Below are positions 28,148 through 36,433 of a stretch of 64,000 nt of DNA, piece after piece (position 1 is the stretch's first letter; each line of letters begins with the position of its first letter). The stretch is from the NCBI RefSeq assembly GCF_000022145.1, contig NC_011891.1:3268501-3332500 (forward strand), in the 5' to 3' direction. Source of the stretch: Anaeromyxobacter dehalogenans 2CP-1. GTDB taxonomy: Bacteria; Myxococcota; Myxococcia; Myxococcales; Anaeromyxobacteraceae. The notes under the pieces were generated by a model. It searched no databases. It saw nothing but the letters and a program-made list of their open reading frames with translations, and had not been told where the DNA came from. A program made the position numbers and the translations under genes.

Positions 28148-29303
28148 GCCGTGCACGGAGCTCCGGTTCCTCGAGCATCCGGCTGATCTCCTCGGCCAGC
28201 GCAGGGGGATCGCCCGGCGGAGCGAGCAGGCCGGTCTCCCCGCTCACCACCAGCTCGGGGATCCCGGACAGGCGAGTGGAGATCACCGGGACCCGCTGCG
28301 ACATCGCCTCCATCAGCACGACCGGGATGCCATCCATGTCGCCGCGCGCGTCCGGCTTGCACGCCAGGACGAAGACGTCCAGCGATCGCAGCCAGCGCGC
28401 GACGGAGCCATGCGGGAGGGCTCCCTCGAAGCGGACCCGGTCCTGCACCCCCAGGTCCCTCGCCAGGCGCTCGAGCGACGCGCGCTCGGGGCCGTCGCCC
28501 GCGATGCTCAGCTCGAGCGTCCAGGCCCCGCCGCCGAGCCGTGCCGCCGCCCGCACGAGGTCGTCCATGCCCTTCTTGTCGACGAGCCGGCCGAGCGATC
28601 CGACGCGGTAGTGGCCGCGCCGATCGAACCGTGGGAGGTCGCGGCGCGCGGCGAGGCTCACGCCGCACCGCACGACCGCGAGGTGCTCCTCCGGCACCCC
28701 GCGGGACCGCAGGAACGCCACGTTGTGCCGGGAGATGGTCAGGACCTTCCGCGCCCGCGCGGCCTTCTCGCGGAGCAGGATCCCACGCTCGAAGATGTCG
28801 TTCGCGTGCGCCGTCACCGTGAACGGGACCTCGGCGAACGCGGACGCGTACATCCCGATCTGCGCCGGGACGTGGGCGAAGTGGACGTGCAGGTGGGTAC
28901 AGCCCGAGCGTCGCAGCAAGCTCCCGAGCCGCGCCCCGGCGAGCCACTGGTAGACGAGCTTCCAGGACGCGGGGCGGAGCGGTCCCACCGCGCGAAGATC
29001 ATGGAGCAGCCACCGGAGCGCCCTCAGGCCGCGGCGCCCCGATCTCAGCGCCTCGATCGTGCCGGCGCCGAGCGCCGCCCACGGGCGGCCGCCATACAGC
29101 ACGTGGGTGCGCCGCGCGAGCTCCTCCTGGCCCGACGCCACGGCCGCGGGCGCGCGCACGCTCACCGGGATCACCCGGATGCCCCGCCGCTCCAGGGCGA
29201 GCAGCTCCTCGTACACGAACGTGGCGGAGAGGGCCGGGAGCTCGGGCGCGAGATAGGCGACGACGATCTCGTCCTCGGGTGGCACGGCGAGTAGCCCTGG
29301 CAC
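28032..29303 (-). CDS. Glycosyltransferase family 4
   Basis: A 423-residue GT-B enzyme. N-terminal acceptor domain: VAYLAPELPALSATFVYEEL and THLHVHFAHVPAQIGMYASA. Donor domain: YRVGSLGRLVDKKGMDDLVR, LSIAGDGPERASLERLA and GIPVVLMEAMSQRVPVIST. It resembles colanic-acid-type WcaL/AmsK glycosyltransferases. The GTG at 29303 or the in-frame GTG at 29285 could start it. It lies just downstream of the terminator of the NfnAB-rubrerythrin gene, so it needs its own promoter in the short gap. Its 3' end overlaps the convergent acyltransferase gene. Confidence 0.86.
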   Translation of the reverse strand: MPGLLAVPPEDEIVVAYLAPELPALSATFVYEELLALERRGIRVIPVSVRAPAAVASGQEELARRTHVLYGGRPWAALGAGTIEALRSGRRGLRALRWLLHDLRAVGPLRPASWKLVYQWLAGARLGSLLRRSGCTHLHVHFAHVPAQIGMYASAFAEVPFTVTAHANDIFERGILLREKAARARKVLTISRHNVAFLRSRGVPEEHLAVVRCGVSLAARRDLPRFDRRGHYRVGSLGRLVDKKGMDDLVRAAARLGGGAWTLELSIAGDGPERASLERLARDLGVQDRVRFEGALPHGSVARWLRSLDVFVLACKPDARGDMDGIPVVLMEAMSQRVPVISTRLSGIPELVVSGETGLLAPPGDPPALAEEISRMLEEPELRARLTEAALDHVVHEFGLAANVDRLLEQLAPVRATPAPARA

Positions 29304-29313
29304 AGCTCCCGTG

Positions 29314-29349
29314 AAAAGGAAAGGCCCCGGGGGCTGAGCCCCGGGGCCT
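29314..29349 (-). terminator. Rho-independent terminator of the NfnAB-rubrerythrin gene
   Basis: A perfect 11-bp GC-rich stem (29322-29332 with 29339-29349) and a 6-nt loop. Read on the minus strand, it is followed by TTTCCTTTT. It starts 28 bp after the stop codon of the fusion gene. Confidence 0.85.
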
Positions 29350-29377
29350 CGTCACGGTCTCCGCCGGCGCGGAGGGC

Positions 29378-32300
29378 CTACAGCATTCCGGGCTTGCCCT
29401 GCTTCCACCGCTCGTACTCGGTGGTGAGCAGGTCGACGTGCTCGCGCTCCTCGGCGGCGAGCTCCTTGTAGAGCTGCTTCTCGGGAGAGCCCTCGGGCGC
29501 CGCGGCGCCGCGCTCGGTGAAGAACTTCACCGCCCGCTGCTCGAAGCCGATCGCGATCCGGAACAGGTTGCCCGGATCGTCGGGCCGGTTCTCGAGGCCG
29601 GCGAACAGCGCCGCGCGCTCGATCTTGAAGCCCTCCGTCGGCGACGGGGCCTGGGCGTGGTAGCGGCGCGTCAGCGTCGCCATGTGCTCCTGCTCCATCC
29701 CGGCGAACTTCTCGAACAGCGCCTTCAGCACCGGCTCCTTCGAGTCCTTGGCCGCCTTCGCGTAGAACGCCATGCCGCCGAGCTCGATCTCGAACGCGAG
29801 CCGAATGGCCTCGAGCGCCTTGGCCTCCTCGACCTTGCGCGGGTCGGTGACCTGGAGCTTGCCGCCGCACGCCGGGCACATGCCGTACGGGAACGCGAAG
29901 CCCTCGCTCACCTTGCCGCAGTCGTCGCAGCGCCACTGCAGCTGCGCGGTGCCGCAGCAGACGTACTCCTCGTCGCCCTCGATGGGCCGGCGGCACTTCG
30001 GGCAGGTCTTCACCGCGGTCTCCGCCCCGGCCGCGACGGCGCCGGCGTGCGTGTGGAGGCCGGCCTGCGCGGCCGGCGCGGCGGCGAGCTGCGCCATGGG
30101 CTGGAACGCGGCCACCTCCTCCTGCGTGAGCGGCCACTTCTTGCCGTTCGTCAGGTAGGTCGCGATGGAGCGCGCGGCGCGGCGGCCGGCGCCCATGGCC
30201 AGGATCACGGTGGCGCCGCCGGTCACGATGTCACCGCCGGCGAACACGCCCGGGAGCGTGGTGGCCTGGGTGGACTCGAGCTTCCCGTCGTCCGCCGCGA
30301 TGTTGCCCCACTTGTTGAGGCCGAGGCCGGGGGTGGACTGCGTGATGATCGGGTTCGCCTTGGTCCCGAGCGCGTAGATGACGGTGTCGCACTCGAGGTC
30401 CTTGAACCGCCCGGTGGACATGGGCTTGCGGCGGCCCTTGTCGTCGGGCGCGCCCAGCTCCATCTCCTCCACCTTCATGCCGCGCACGCTGCCCTCGGCG
30501 TCGGTGTAGATCTCCACCGGCGTGTGGAGGAAGAAGAAGTCGATCCCCTCCTCCTTCGCGTGCCGCAGCTCCTCGATGCGGGCCGGGGCCTCCGCCTCGC
30601 TGCGGCGGTAGACGCAGCGCACGGTCGGCGCGCCGAGCCGCTTGGCGACGCGCAGGCAGTCCATGGCGGTGTTGCCGGCGCCGATCACCACCACGCTCTT
30701 GCCGAGCGAGATGGGGGTGTCGAGGAACGGGAACTTGTCGCCGCCCATCAGGTTCACGCGGGTGAGGAACTCGTTGGCCGAGTACACCTGGCCCGCGAAC
30801 TCGCCCGGGATCCCGAGGAACTGCGGCGCGCCGGCGCCGACGCCCAGGAACACGGCGTCGAAGCCCTTGTCGTTCAGCAGCTGCGGGACGGTGAAGGTCT
30901 TGCCGATGACCTTGTTGGTCTCGATCTTCACGCCCATCTCGACCAGCTTGTTCACCTCGCGGTCGATGATGTCGCGCGGCAGGCGGAAGGACGGGATGCC
31001 GTAGCGGAGCACCCCGCCGACCACGTGGAGCGCCTCGTACACGGTCACGTCGCAGCCGAACTTCACCAGGTCGGCCGCGGCGGCGAGGCCGGCGGGGCCG
31101 GAGCCGCACACCGCCACCTTGCCGAGCTTCTTGTCGAAGCGGGGCGGGACCACCGGCTTCGGCCGGGCGTTGTCACCGACGAAGCGCTCGAGGCGGCCGA
31201 TGCCGACCGACTCCATCTTCTTCGCGATGATGCACTGCGCCTCGCACTGCGTCTCCTGCGGGCAGACGCGGCCGCAGACCGACGGGAAGATCGAGGCCTC
31301 GTTGATCACCTCGAGGGCGCCCTCGAGGTCGCGCACCACCACGTGGCGGATGAAGCGCGGGATGTCGATCTGCACCGGGCAGCCGGCGATGCAGGTGGGC
31401 TTCGCGCACTGGATGCAGCGCTCGGCCTCCCCGAGGGCGTCCTGGAGCGAGTACCCCAGGTTGACCTCCTTGAAGTTCCGGGCGCGCTCGACGTGGTCGC
31501 GCTCCGGCATCTTCGTCTGCGTCGGGACCAGCTCCTTCAGCTTCTTGTAGTTCCGCTTCTCCTCCTCGAAGAGCTGCTTCTCGAGGTTGCAGACGTGCGC
31601 GTAGTCCTCGTTCGCGCGAGACTCCTGGCTCTTGAAGCGGCGCTGGCGCGCGAGGAGCTCCTTGAAGTCCACCTGATGGCCGTCGAAGTCCGGGCCGTCC
31701 ACGCAGGCGAACTTCACGTCCTTGCCCACGGTCACGCGGCAGGAGCCGCACATGCCGGTCCCGTCCACCATGATCGCGTTCAGCGAGACCATGGTCTTCA
31801 CGCCGAACGGGCGGGTGGTCTCGACGCACGCGTTCATCATCGGCAGCGGGCCGATGGCGATGGCGAGGTCGGGCTTGTCCTGCTCGCAGACCTCCTTCAG
31901 CGCCTGCGTCACGAAGCCCGGCTTCCCGTAGGAGCCGTCGTCGGTGCAGACGATGAGGTCGTCGCAGTACTTGCCGAACTTCTTCTCCCAGAACACCAGG
32001 TCCTTGTTCCGGAACCCGATGATGCCGGTGGTGCGGCAGCCGGCCTCCTTGAAGGCGCGGAGCTGCGGGTACACCGGCGCGACGCCCAGGCCGCCGCCGA
32101 CGAGCACCACGTGGCCGGCGTTGTCGATGTGCTGGGGCAGGCCGAGCGGGCCGACGAAGTCGTCGAACGTGTCCCCGGCCTTGTAGTTGGTCATCATCTC
32201 GCGCGTCGTCTTGCCGAGCGCCTGGATGACCATCGTGATGGTGCCCTTCTCCCGGTCGAAGTCGGCGACCGTGAGCGGGATGCGCTCGGAGCCTTCGTGC

Positions 32301-32413
32301 AGCCGGAGCATGACGAAGTGCCCGGGCTGGGCGGAGGCGGCGACATCGGGGGCGTGGACCTCCCAGAGGAAGGTCACGTCGGAGAACGCTTCGCGGCGAA
32401 GGATCGAGTACAT
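29378..32413 (-). CDS. NfnA-NfnB (GltB-like) flavoprotein fused to zinc ribbon and rubrerythrin-like di-iron domain
   Basis: A 1011-residue cytosolic fusion. Residues 1-275 match NfnA/SudA-type FAD/NAD-binding reductases, with [2Fe-2S] ligand candidates D217, C222, C225 and C237. Residues about 290-765 match NfnB/glutamate synthase small subunit: two cysteine groups for [4Fe-4S] clusters (C333, C336, C341, C345; C380, C384, C390, C394), FAD loop GSGPAGLAAA at 437-446 and NADPH loop GAGNTAMD at 578-585. Residues 804-849 hold zinc-ribbon cysteine pairs. Residues about 863-1000 form a ferritin-like domain with ExxH motifs E907-H910 and E989-H992. No glutamate synthase large subunit is adjacent. 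Likely NAD(P)H/ferredoxin oxidoreduction linked to peroxide or O2 reduction (inference). Own promoter and terminator are visible. Confidence 0.88.
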   Translation of the reverse strand: MYSILRREAFSDVTFLWEVHAPDVAASAQPGHFVMLRLHEGSERIPLTVADFDREKGTITMVIQALGKTTREMMTNYKAGDTFDDFVGPLGLPQHIDNAGHVVLVGGGLGVAPVYPQLRAFKEAGCRTTGIIGFRNKDLVFWEKKFGKYCDDLIVCTDDGSYGKPGFVTQALKEVCEQDKPDLAIAIGPLPMMNACVETTRPFGVKTMVSLNAIMVDGTGMCGSCRVTVGKDVKFACVDGPDFDGHQVDFKELLARQRRFKSQESRANEDYAHVCNLEKQLFEEEKRNYKKLKELVPTQTKMPERDHVERARNFKEVNLGYSLQDALGEAERCIQCAKPTCIAGCPVQIDIPRFIRHVVVRDLEGALEVINEASIFPSVCGRVCPQETQCEAQCIIAKKMESVGIGRLERFVGDNARPKPVVPPRFDKKLGKVAVCGSGPAGLAAAADLVKFGCDVTVYEALHVVGGVLRYGIPSFRLPRDIIDREVNKLVEMGVKIETNKVIGKTFTVPQLLNDKGFDAVFLGVGAGAPQFLGIPGEFAGQVYSANEFLTRVNLMGGDKFPFLDTPISLGKSVVVIGAGNTAMDCLRVAKRLGAPTVRCVYRRSEAEAPARIEELRHAKEEGIDFFFLHTPVEIYTDAEGSVRGMKVEEMELGAPDDKGRRKPMSTGRFKDLECDTVIYALGTKANPIITQSTPGLGLNKWGNIAADDGKLESTQATTLPGVFAGGDIVTGGATVILAMGAGRRAARSIATYLTNGKKWPLTQEEVAAFQPMAQLAAAPAAQAGLHTHAGAVAAGAETAVKTCPKCRRPIEGDEEYVCCGTAQLQWRCDDCGKVSEGFAFPYGMCPACGGKLQVTDPRKVEEAKALEAIRLAFEIELGGMAFYAKAAKDSKEPVLKALFEKFAGMEQEHMATLTRRYHAQAPSPTEGFKIERAALFAGLENRPDDPGNLFRIAIGFEQRAVKFFTERGAAAPEGSPEKQLYKELAAEEREHVDLLTTEYERWKQGKPGML

Positions 32414-32472
32414 CGGGAACCAATCCCTCCGTGCAGTTGGAGTGGGGGGAGGTGCGGTTTCGGCCTGCGCTT

Positions 32473-32500
32473 GGTATCAGCCCCCCGTGGAGGGCGTCAA
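32473..32500 (-). promoter_or_regulatory. Sigma-70-like promoter of the NfnAB-rubrerythrin gene
   Basis: On the minus strand TTGACG (32500-32495) is followed by a 16-bp spacer and GATACC (32478-32473). The predicted transcript start leaves a leader of about 50 nt with a GGAGGG ribosome-binding site before the ATG at 32413. Confidence 0.5.
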
Positions 32501-32727
32501 GGGAGACACCCGCGAAATCTCAAGAGAATTGCCGATTGAATCGGTCCACATTGCGACCGTTCGCCCCGCGATGCCGCCCCCCGCCGCGCCGCTGGCGCGC
32601 TGGCGCGCTGCCGCCGCGGACAGGCCGGCGGGCGCGGCGGCCAGCGGCCCCACCGGGCGAGCCCGGCGCGCGGCGGCCGGACGAGAATGCCGCGCCGCCC
32701 GCCGTCCCGGCGGGCCCAGGGGATTCC
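32501..32727. other. Remainder of the 314-bp divergent intergenic region
   Basis: Together with the promoter above this is the gene-free stretch 32414-32727. It includes a relatively AT-rich patch (32515-32565) and a ribosome-binding site directly before the ATG at 32728. No clear -35/-10 pair or hairpin for the plus-strand gene was recognised. Confidence 0.4.
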
Positions 32728-33213
32728 ATGAACGTCCTTCGCATCGCCGCCGCCGCGGCCCTCGCCGCGGCGCTTCCCGCGCCGTCCGCCCACGCCGCCG
32801 ACCGCATCCCGGTCTATCCGGGCGCTCGCCTGCTCGCGGTGCCGCTCGAGCCGGGGGAGTCGCCCGAGTGCTGCACGTTCGTCACGGCGGACCCGGCCGC
32901 GAAGGTGACGGCGTGGTACGCGACGGCGCTGTCCCTGCCGGCGCTCGACCGCGCCGCGTTCGAGCGGCGGTACCCGGAGCTGCGCGAGGCGATGGCGCTG
33001 CTGGCCGCGGCGGCGGAGCACCGCGCGCCCAGGGACCTGCGCCTGTTCGTCCTCCGGGAGGAGCCGGTCGGCGGCAAGCGGATGCCGACGCTCACGCTCG
33101 CCATCCTCTCCACCACCGAGGGCACGGTGTTCGAGATCGGCGAGGAGGAGCTCGGGAGCGAGGGGCCGCGCTGGGCGGAGACGATGCGGCGCGCGCATCG
33201 CGCCAGGCGCTGA
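32728..33213 (+). CDS. Exported protein of unknown function
   Basis: A 161-residue protein starting after CAGGGGATTCC. The signal peptide (MNVLRIAAAAALAAALP...AHAAD, cleavage near residue 24) leads to a small periplasmic domain beginning DRIPVYPGARLLAVPLEPGE. That opening and the stretch AKVTAWYATALSLPALDR resemble exported proteins that pair a P-G-A segment with a short alpha/beta domain, but I cannot name the family. Two adjacent Cys (about residues 48-49) lie in PECCTFV. Divergent from the fusion flavoprotein gene. Confidence 0.7.
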   Translation: MNVLRIAAAAALAAALPAPSAHAADRIPVYPGARLLAVPLEPGESPECCTFVTADPAAKVTAWYATALSLPALDRAAFERRYPELREAMALLAAAAEHRAPRDLRLFVLREEPVGGKRMPTLTLAILSTTEGTVFEIGEEELGSEGPRWAETMRRAHRARR

Positions 33214-33224
33214 CCCGGCCCGAG

Positions 33225-33243
33225 GCGCGGGGCGCTCCCGCGC
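33225..33243. terminator. Small GC hairpin between convergent genes
   Basis: A 7-bp perfect stem (33225-33231 with 33237-33243) with a 5-nt loop lies between the stop at 33213 and the convergent stop at 33267. There is no T-tract, so its function as a terminator is uncertain. Confidence 0.3.
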
Positions 33244-33266
33244 GCCGGGGTGCGGGCGCGGGCCGC

Positions 33267-34247
33267 TCAGGCGCTGCGACGGCCGTCGAACGCGAGCCGC
33301 CCGAGGACGCCCGCGATCTCCGGATCTCCGGGCGCGACCGCCAGGGCGCGCCGAAGGAGCGCGATGGCCCCGTGCACCCTGCCCTCGGCCAGCTCGCCCC
33401 GCGCGCGCTCCAGGCACTCGGCCGCCTCGGGCGGCCGGGGACGCCCGGCTGCGCCGCGCCAGCCCACCCCTGCGCCCACGAAGTCCGGCGAGCGGGCCGG
33501 CGGAGCGCCGGGGGCCGCAGCGCCGCCGGCGGCGCGCACCGCGGCGCGCGCCGGCACGCCCACCGCCGCCGGAGCGGCGGCCGCGGGTGCGGGTGCGGCC
33601 ATCGCGGCCGGCGCCTCGGGCGTGAGCGCCACCTCCGCCTGCAGCAGGGTCCGCTCCCAGTCCCGCGCCCTCGTCGCGCCGCCGCGCGCGAAGGTGAGGT
33701 ACTGGTGCGCGAGGAGCGAGAACAGCGCCCGGCGCGCCTGCGGCCACCGCGGCCCGAGCGCGCCCGCGACGCTGCGCAGCGAGGCGCCGTCGCCCACCGC
33801 GCGCAGGATGGCGATCTCGCTCCGGTCGAGATCCACGAACCGCGGCGGCGCGCCCAGCCAGATCGTCGCGTCGAGCGGGATGCGATCCGGCAGGCGGCGC
33901 CCCGGGCCGATCCCGGAGCTGGACGCGAGGAGCGCCTGGTACCAGCGGCCGGCCCGCTCGAGCTCCGCCACGTCGAACGCGACCCCCAGCCGCCACGGCG
34001 CCTGCGCGCTCGCCCACGCGACCCGGCCGGCGATCGCGACCGGCGCCGCGAGCAGCGGGTGCGAGAGCTCGAGCCGCACCGCCTCGCCGCGGGCCACCGC
34101 GCCGGCCGCGCGGAGCTGGCAGCCGCTCGGGCCGAGGTCCTCGGTCTCCGCGTCGAGCACGCCGGCCGGCGCGGACACCCTGCAGGCGCAGCGGACGCGG
34201 GCGCGGGGAGCGCGGCGTGGGTTGACGATGGTGTCGGCGTCGCTCAT
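33267..34247 (-). CDS. PilZ-domain protein with C-terminal TPR-like region
   Basis: A 326-residue cytosolic protein. The N-terminus (about 8-100) is a PilZ domain: the RxxxR-type motif in NPRRAPRARVRC and the D-x-S-x-x-G-type motif in EDLGPSGCQL, known to bind cyclic di-GMP. The middle (about 110-205) is an uncharacterised helical or winged-helix-like domain with RFVDLDRSEIAILRAVGDG. An Ala/Pro-rich linker follows, then one or two TPR-like helices (about 275-320, GELAEGRVHGAIALLRRALA). Probably a c-di-GMP effector acting on motility, biofilm or envelope functions. Divergent from the rhomboid gene. Confidence 0.8.
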   Translation of the reverse strand: MSDADTIVNPRRAPRARVRCACRVSAPAGVLDAETEDLGPSGCQLRAAGAVARGEAVRLELSHPLLAAPVAIAGRVAWASAQAPWRLGVAFDVAELERAGRWYQALLASSSGIGPGRRLPDRIPLDATIWLGAPPRFVDLDRSEIAILRAVGDGASLRSVAGALGPRWPQARRALFSLLAHQYLTFARGGATRARDWERTLLQAEVALTPEAPAAMAAPAPAAAAPAAVGVPARAAVRAAGGAAAPGAPPARSPDFVGAGVGWRGAAGRPRPPEAAECLERARGELAEGRVHGAIALLRRALAVAPGDPEIAGVLGRLAFDGRRSA

Positions 34248-34314
34248 CGATCCGGACGGTATCCGAACGCGAGCGGCCGCACGAACCCGGGGTCACGGTA
34301 CACTCCCGCGCCGC

Positions 34315-35397
34315 ATGCACACGGACGCCCCACGCCCTCGGGACGGGCTCGCGGCCCGGCTGCGCGCCGCGCCCGGCACGGTGGCCCTCGCCGCCGCGGA
34401 TCTCGCCGTCTTCGGGTGGGTGGCGGCCCATGGCTCCACGACCGACCCCGCGCTCCTCGCCCGAATGGGCGCGCTCGACCATGCGCGCGTGTGGGATGGC
34501 GAGCCCTGGCGCCTCCTCACCGCCGCGTTCCTGCACGTCGGCCCCGTTCACCTGGTGTGGAACCTGGCGTTCGGGGTGCCGCTCTGCGCGCTGGTGGAGC
34601 GGGCCATCGGCACCCGCCGCTTCCTCGCCGTGTACGTGGCGAGCGCGCTGGGCGGCTCCGCCGCCTCGATGCTGGCCGCGATGCCGATGTCGGCGGGCGC
34701 CTCGGGGGCGCTGTTCGGCGTCGCCGGCGCCATGCTGGCGCTGTACCGGCGCGCGGTGGGGTCCTGGCGCGCGTTCCTCGCCTCGCGCGACATCATCCTG
34801 AACGGGATCCTGCTCGTCGGGTTCGCGCTGGCGGGGCTGTTCCTGCCCATCGACGGGTGGGCGCACGCCGGCGGGCTCGCCACCGGCGCTTGGCTCGGCT
34901 GGATCGCCTCGCGCCCGGCGCCCCGTCGAGCCCGGGCCTGGCTCCCGCCCGCCGCCGCGCTCGGCCTCGCGATCGCGCTGGCGCTGCGACCCGATCCCCG
35001 GTGGGCGGCGAACCGCAGCGAGCTGGAGGCGATGCACGCCGCGCTGCGCGACGGCGACCGCACGCGGGCGCGCGCGGTGCTGGACGCCGCGCGCGCCCGC
35101 GGCAACGACGCCGCCGGGCTGCCGTACTACGAGGGGCTGCTGCTCGCGCAGGAGGGGGATCTCGACGGTGCGCTGGAGCGGCTGCGGCCGCTCGCGTCCG
35201 CCGCGCAGGGTCCGGCGGGCGAGGAGGCGCGGAGGGCGCTCGCCGCGGTGGCGAAGCGCCTGGGCGTGCTGCTCGTGGTCGGCGACGGGCGCCCGCCCGA
35301 TCCGGCGCGCGGCCGGGCGCTGCTCGACGAGGCCTGTGGCGCCGGGGACGCGGACGCCTGCCGGCTCGCCGCCGACGCCGCCGCGCTGGATCGGTGA
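34315..35397 (+). CDS. Rhomboid-family intramembrane serine protease with Sel1/TPR-like tail
   Basis: A 360-residue protein. Residues about 20-220 form the rhomboid core: FLHVGPVHLVWN (His/Asn pair, residues 73-83), the catalytic Ser130 in GASGALFG and the catalytic His184 in GWAHAGG. It cleaves transmembrane substrates within the inner membrane. After a last hydrophobic helix, residues about 235-360 form a helical tail with TPR-like repeats (YYEGLLLAQEGDLDGALERL) and a Sel1-like end (ACGAGDADACRLAADA), unusual for the family and possibly a substrate or partner docking region. The ATG at 34315 gives a short N-terminal extension before the first helix. Confidence 0.86.
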   Translation: MHTDAPRPRDGLAARLRAAPGTVALAAADLAVFGWVAAHGSTTDPALLARMGALDHARVWDGEPWRLLTAAFLHVGPVHLVWNLAFGVPLCALVERAIGTRRFLAVYVASALGGSAASMLAAMPMSAGASGALFGVAGAMLALYRRAVGSWRAFLASRDIILNGILLVGFALAGLFLPIDGWAHAGGLATGAWLGWIASRPAPRRARAWLPPAAALGLAIALALRPDPRWAANRSELEAMHAALRDGDRTRARAVLDAARARGNDAAGLPYYEGLLLAQEGDLDGALERLRPLASAAQGPAGEEARRALAAVAKRLGVLLVVGDGRPPDPARGRALLDEACGAGDADACRLAADAAALDR

Positions 35398-35527
35398 ACC
35401 CCCGGCGCGGAACGGACCATCGGTCCGGCTCCCGCGTTCACCTCTCGTGCATCCTCATTGGGGCGGACCGCCGCGCCCGCGTCGGTTCCGGACCGCGCCG
35501 CGGTCCAACGGTCGAGGAGATCTCGTC

Positions 35528-35725
35528 ATGAAGAACACGCTGACCTCGAGCCCCGCTCCGCTCACGTTCCACGTCCGCTCCCGCCTCGGCCTCCTCTGGG
35601 ATCTCGCCATGGTGGGCGTCTGGATCGCCATGCTGTTCGCGTTCATGGTGCAGGTCTGGAGCGCTCCCACGCCGCGGGTCCTGCGCACGCTGGGCGCGAC
35701 GAGCATCACGGCGCACGCCGCCTAG
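35528..35725 (+). CDS. Single-pass membrane microprotein
   Basis: A 65-residue protein starting after GAGGAGATCTCGTC (good ribosome-binding site). One hydrophobic helix (about residues 21-46, containing LAMVGVWIAMLFAFMVQVW) is flanked by a short polar N-terminus and a C-terminal tail. No family is recognised. A 7-bp hairpin (35490-35506) lies just upstream of the ribosome-binding site. It precedes the sigma-factor and kinase genes on the same strand by 93 bp. Confidence 0.65.
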   Translation: MKNTLTSSPAPLTFHVRSRLGLLWDLAMVGVWIAMLFAFMVQVWSAPTPRVLRTLGATSITAHAA

Positions 35726-35818
35726 GTCGCCGGCGCGGGGTGGCCCGGTCGACCACCGCCCACGAGGGCCCGGCCGCCCGGCGCTCGGCGCCGGGCCCGC
35801 GCCGCGGTAGACGGAGGC

Positions 35819-36385
35819 GTGGAGCTCGACGCGCGGGTGGCGGCGCTGCTGTCGACGGGAGACGCGGCGACGGCCGCGACCGAGGTGCTGCGCGCGCTCG
35901 GCCCCGGTGTCCGGCGCTACCTGGCCTCCGTGCTCCGCGACGACGACGACGCCGCCGACGCGTACGCGCGCTTCGAGGAGTCTCTGTGGCGCGCGCTGCC
36001 GGCCTTTCGCGGCGAGGCCGCGCTGCGGACCTGGGCGCTCCGGATCGCCTGGAGCGCCGCCCGCCACGTGCGCGCCGAGGCGTGGCACCGACACCGCACG
36101 CGGCTGCGGACGCACGACGCCTCGGTCCTCCAGCAGACGCAGGGCGCCTCCGCGGCGCGCCACGAGGACCGCCGGCGGAAGCTCGAGCTGCTCCGCCGCG
36201 CGCTCAGCGACGAGGAGCAGTCGATGCTCGCGCTGCGCGTCGATCAGGAGCTCCCCTGGCCGGAGATCGCGCGCGTGCTCTCGCCCGATGGGCGCCCGCT
36301 CGACGTGGCAGTCCTGCAGAAGCGGTTCGAGCGCCTGCGCGCCCGCCTCGCACGCCTTGCCCGACGGGAGGGGCTCCTCGACTGA
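35819..36385 (+). CDS. ECF-like RNA polymerase sigma factor
   Basis: A 188-residue protein starting at GTG 35819 after GACGGAGGC. The region resembling sigma domain 2 (about 25-85) includes DDAADAYARFEESLWRALPA and ALRTWALRIAWSAARH. The region resembling domain 4 (about 125-180) includes LSDEEQSMLALRVDQELPWP and EIARVLSPDGRPLDVAVLQK. It is divergent from classic ECF factors but has their size and order. The Ser/Thr kinase gene follows 48 bp later, an arrangement common in myxobacteria in which kinase and sigma factor may form a signalling pair (inference). Confidence 0.72.
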   Translation: MELDARVAALLSTGDAATAATEVLRALGPGVRRYLASVLRDDDDAADAYARFEESLWRALPAFRGEAALRTWALRIAWSAARHVRAEAWHRHRTRLRTHDASVLQQTQGASAARHEDRRRKLELLRRALSDEEQSMLALRVDQELPWPEIARVLSPDGRPLDVAVLQKRFERLRARLARLARREGLLD

Positions 36386-36433
36386 GGTGCCCGGTGCTAG
36401 CGTCCTGCACGACGCCGCACCGGGGGGCCCTCC

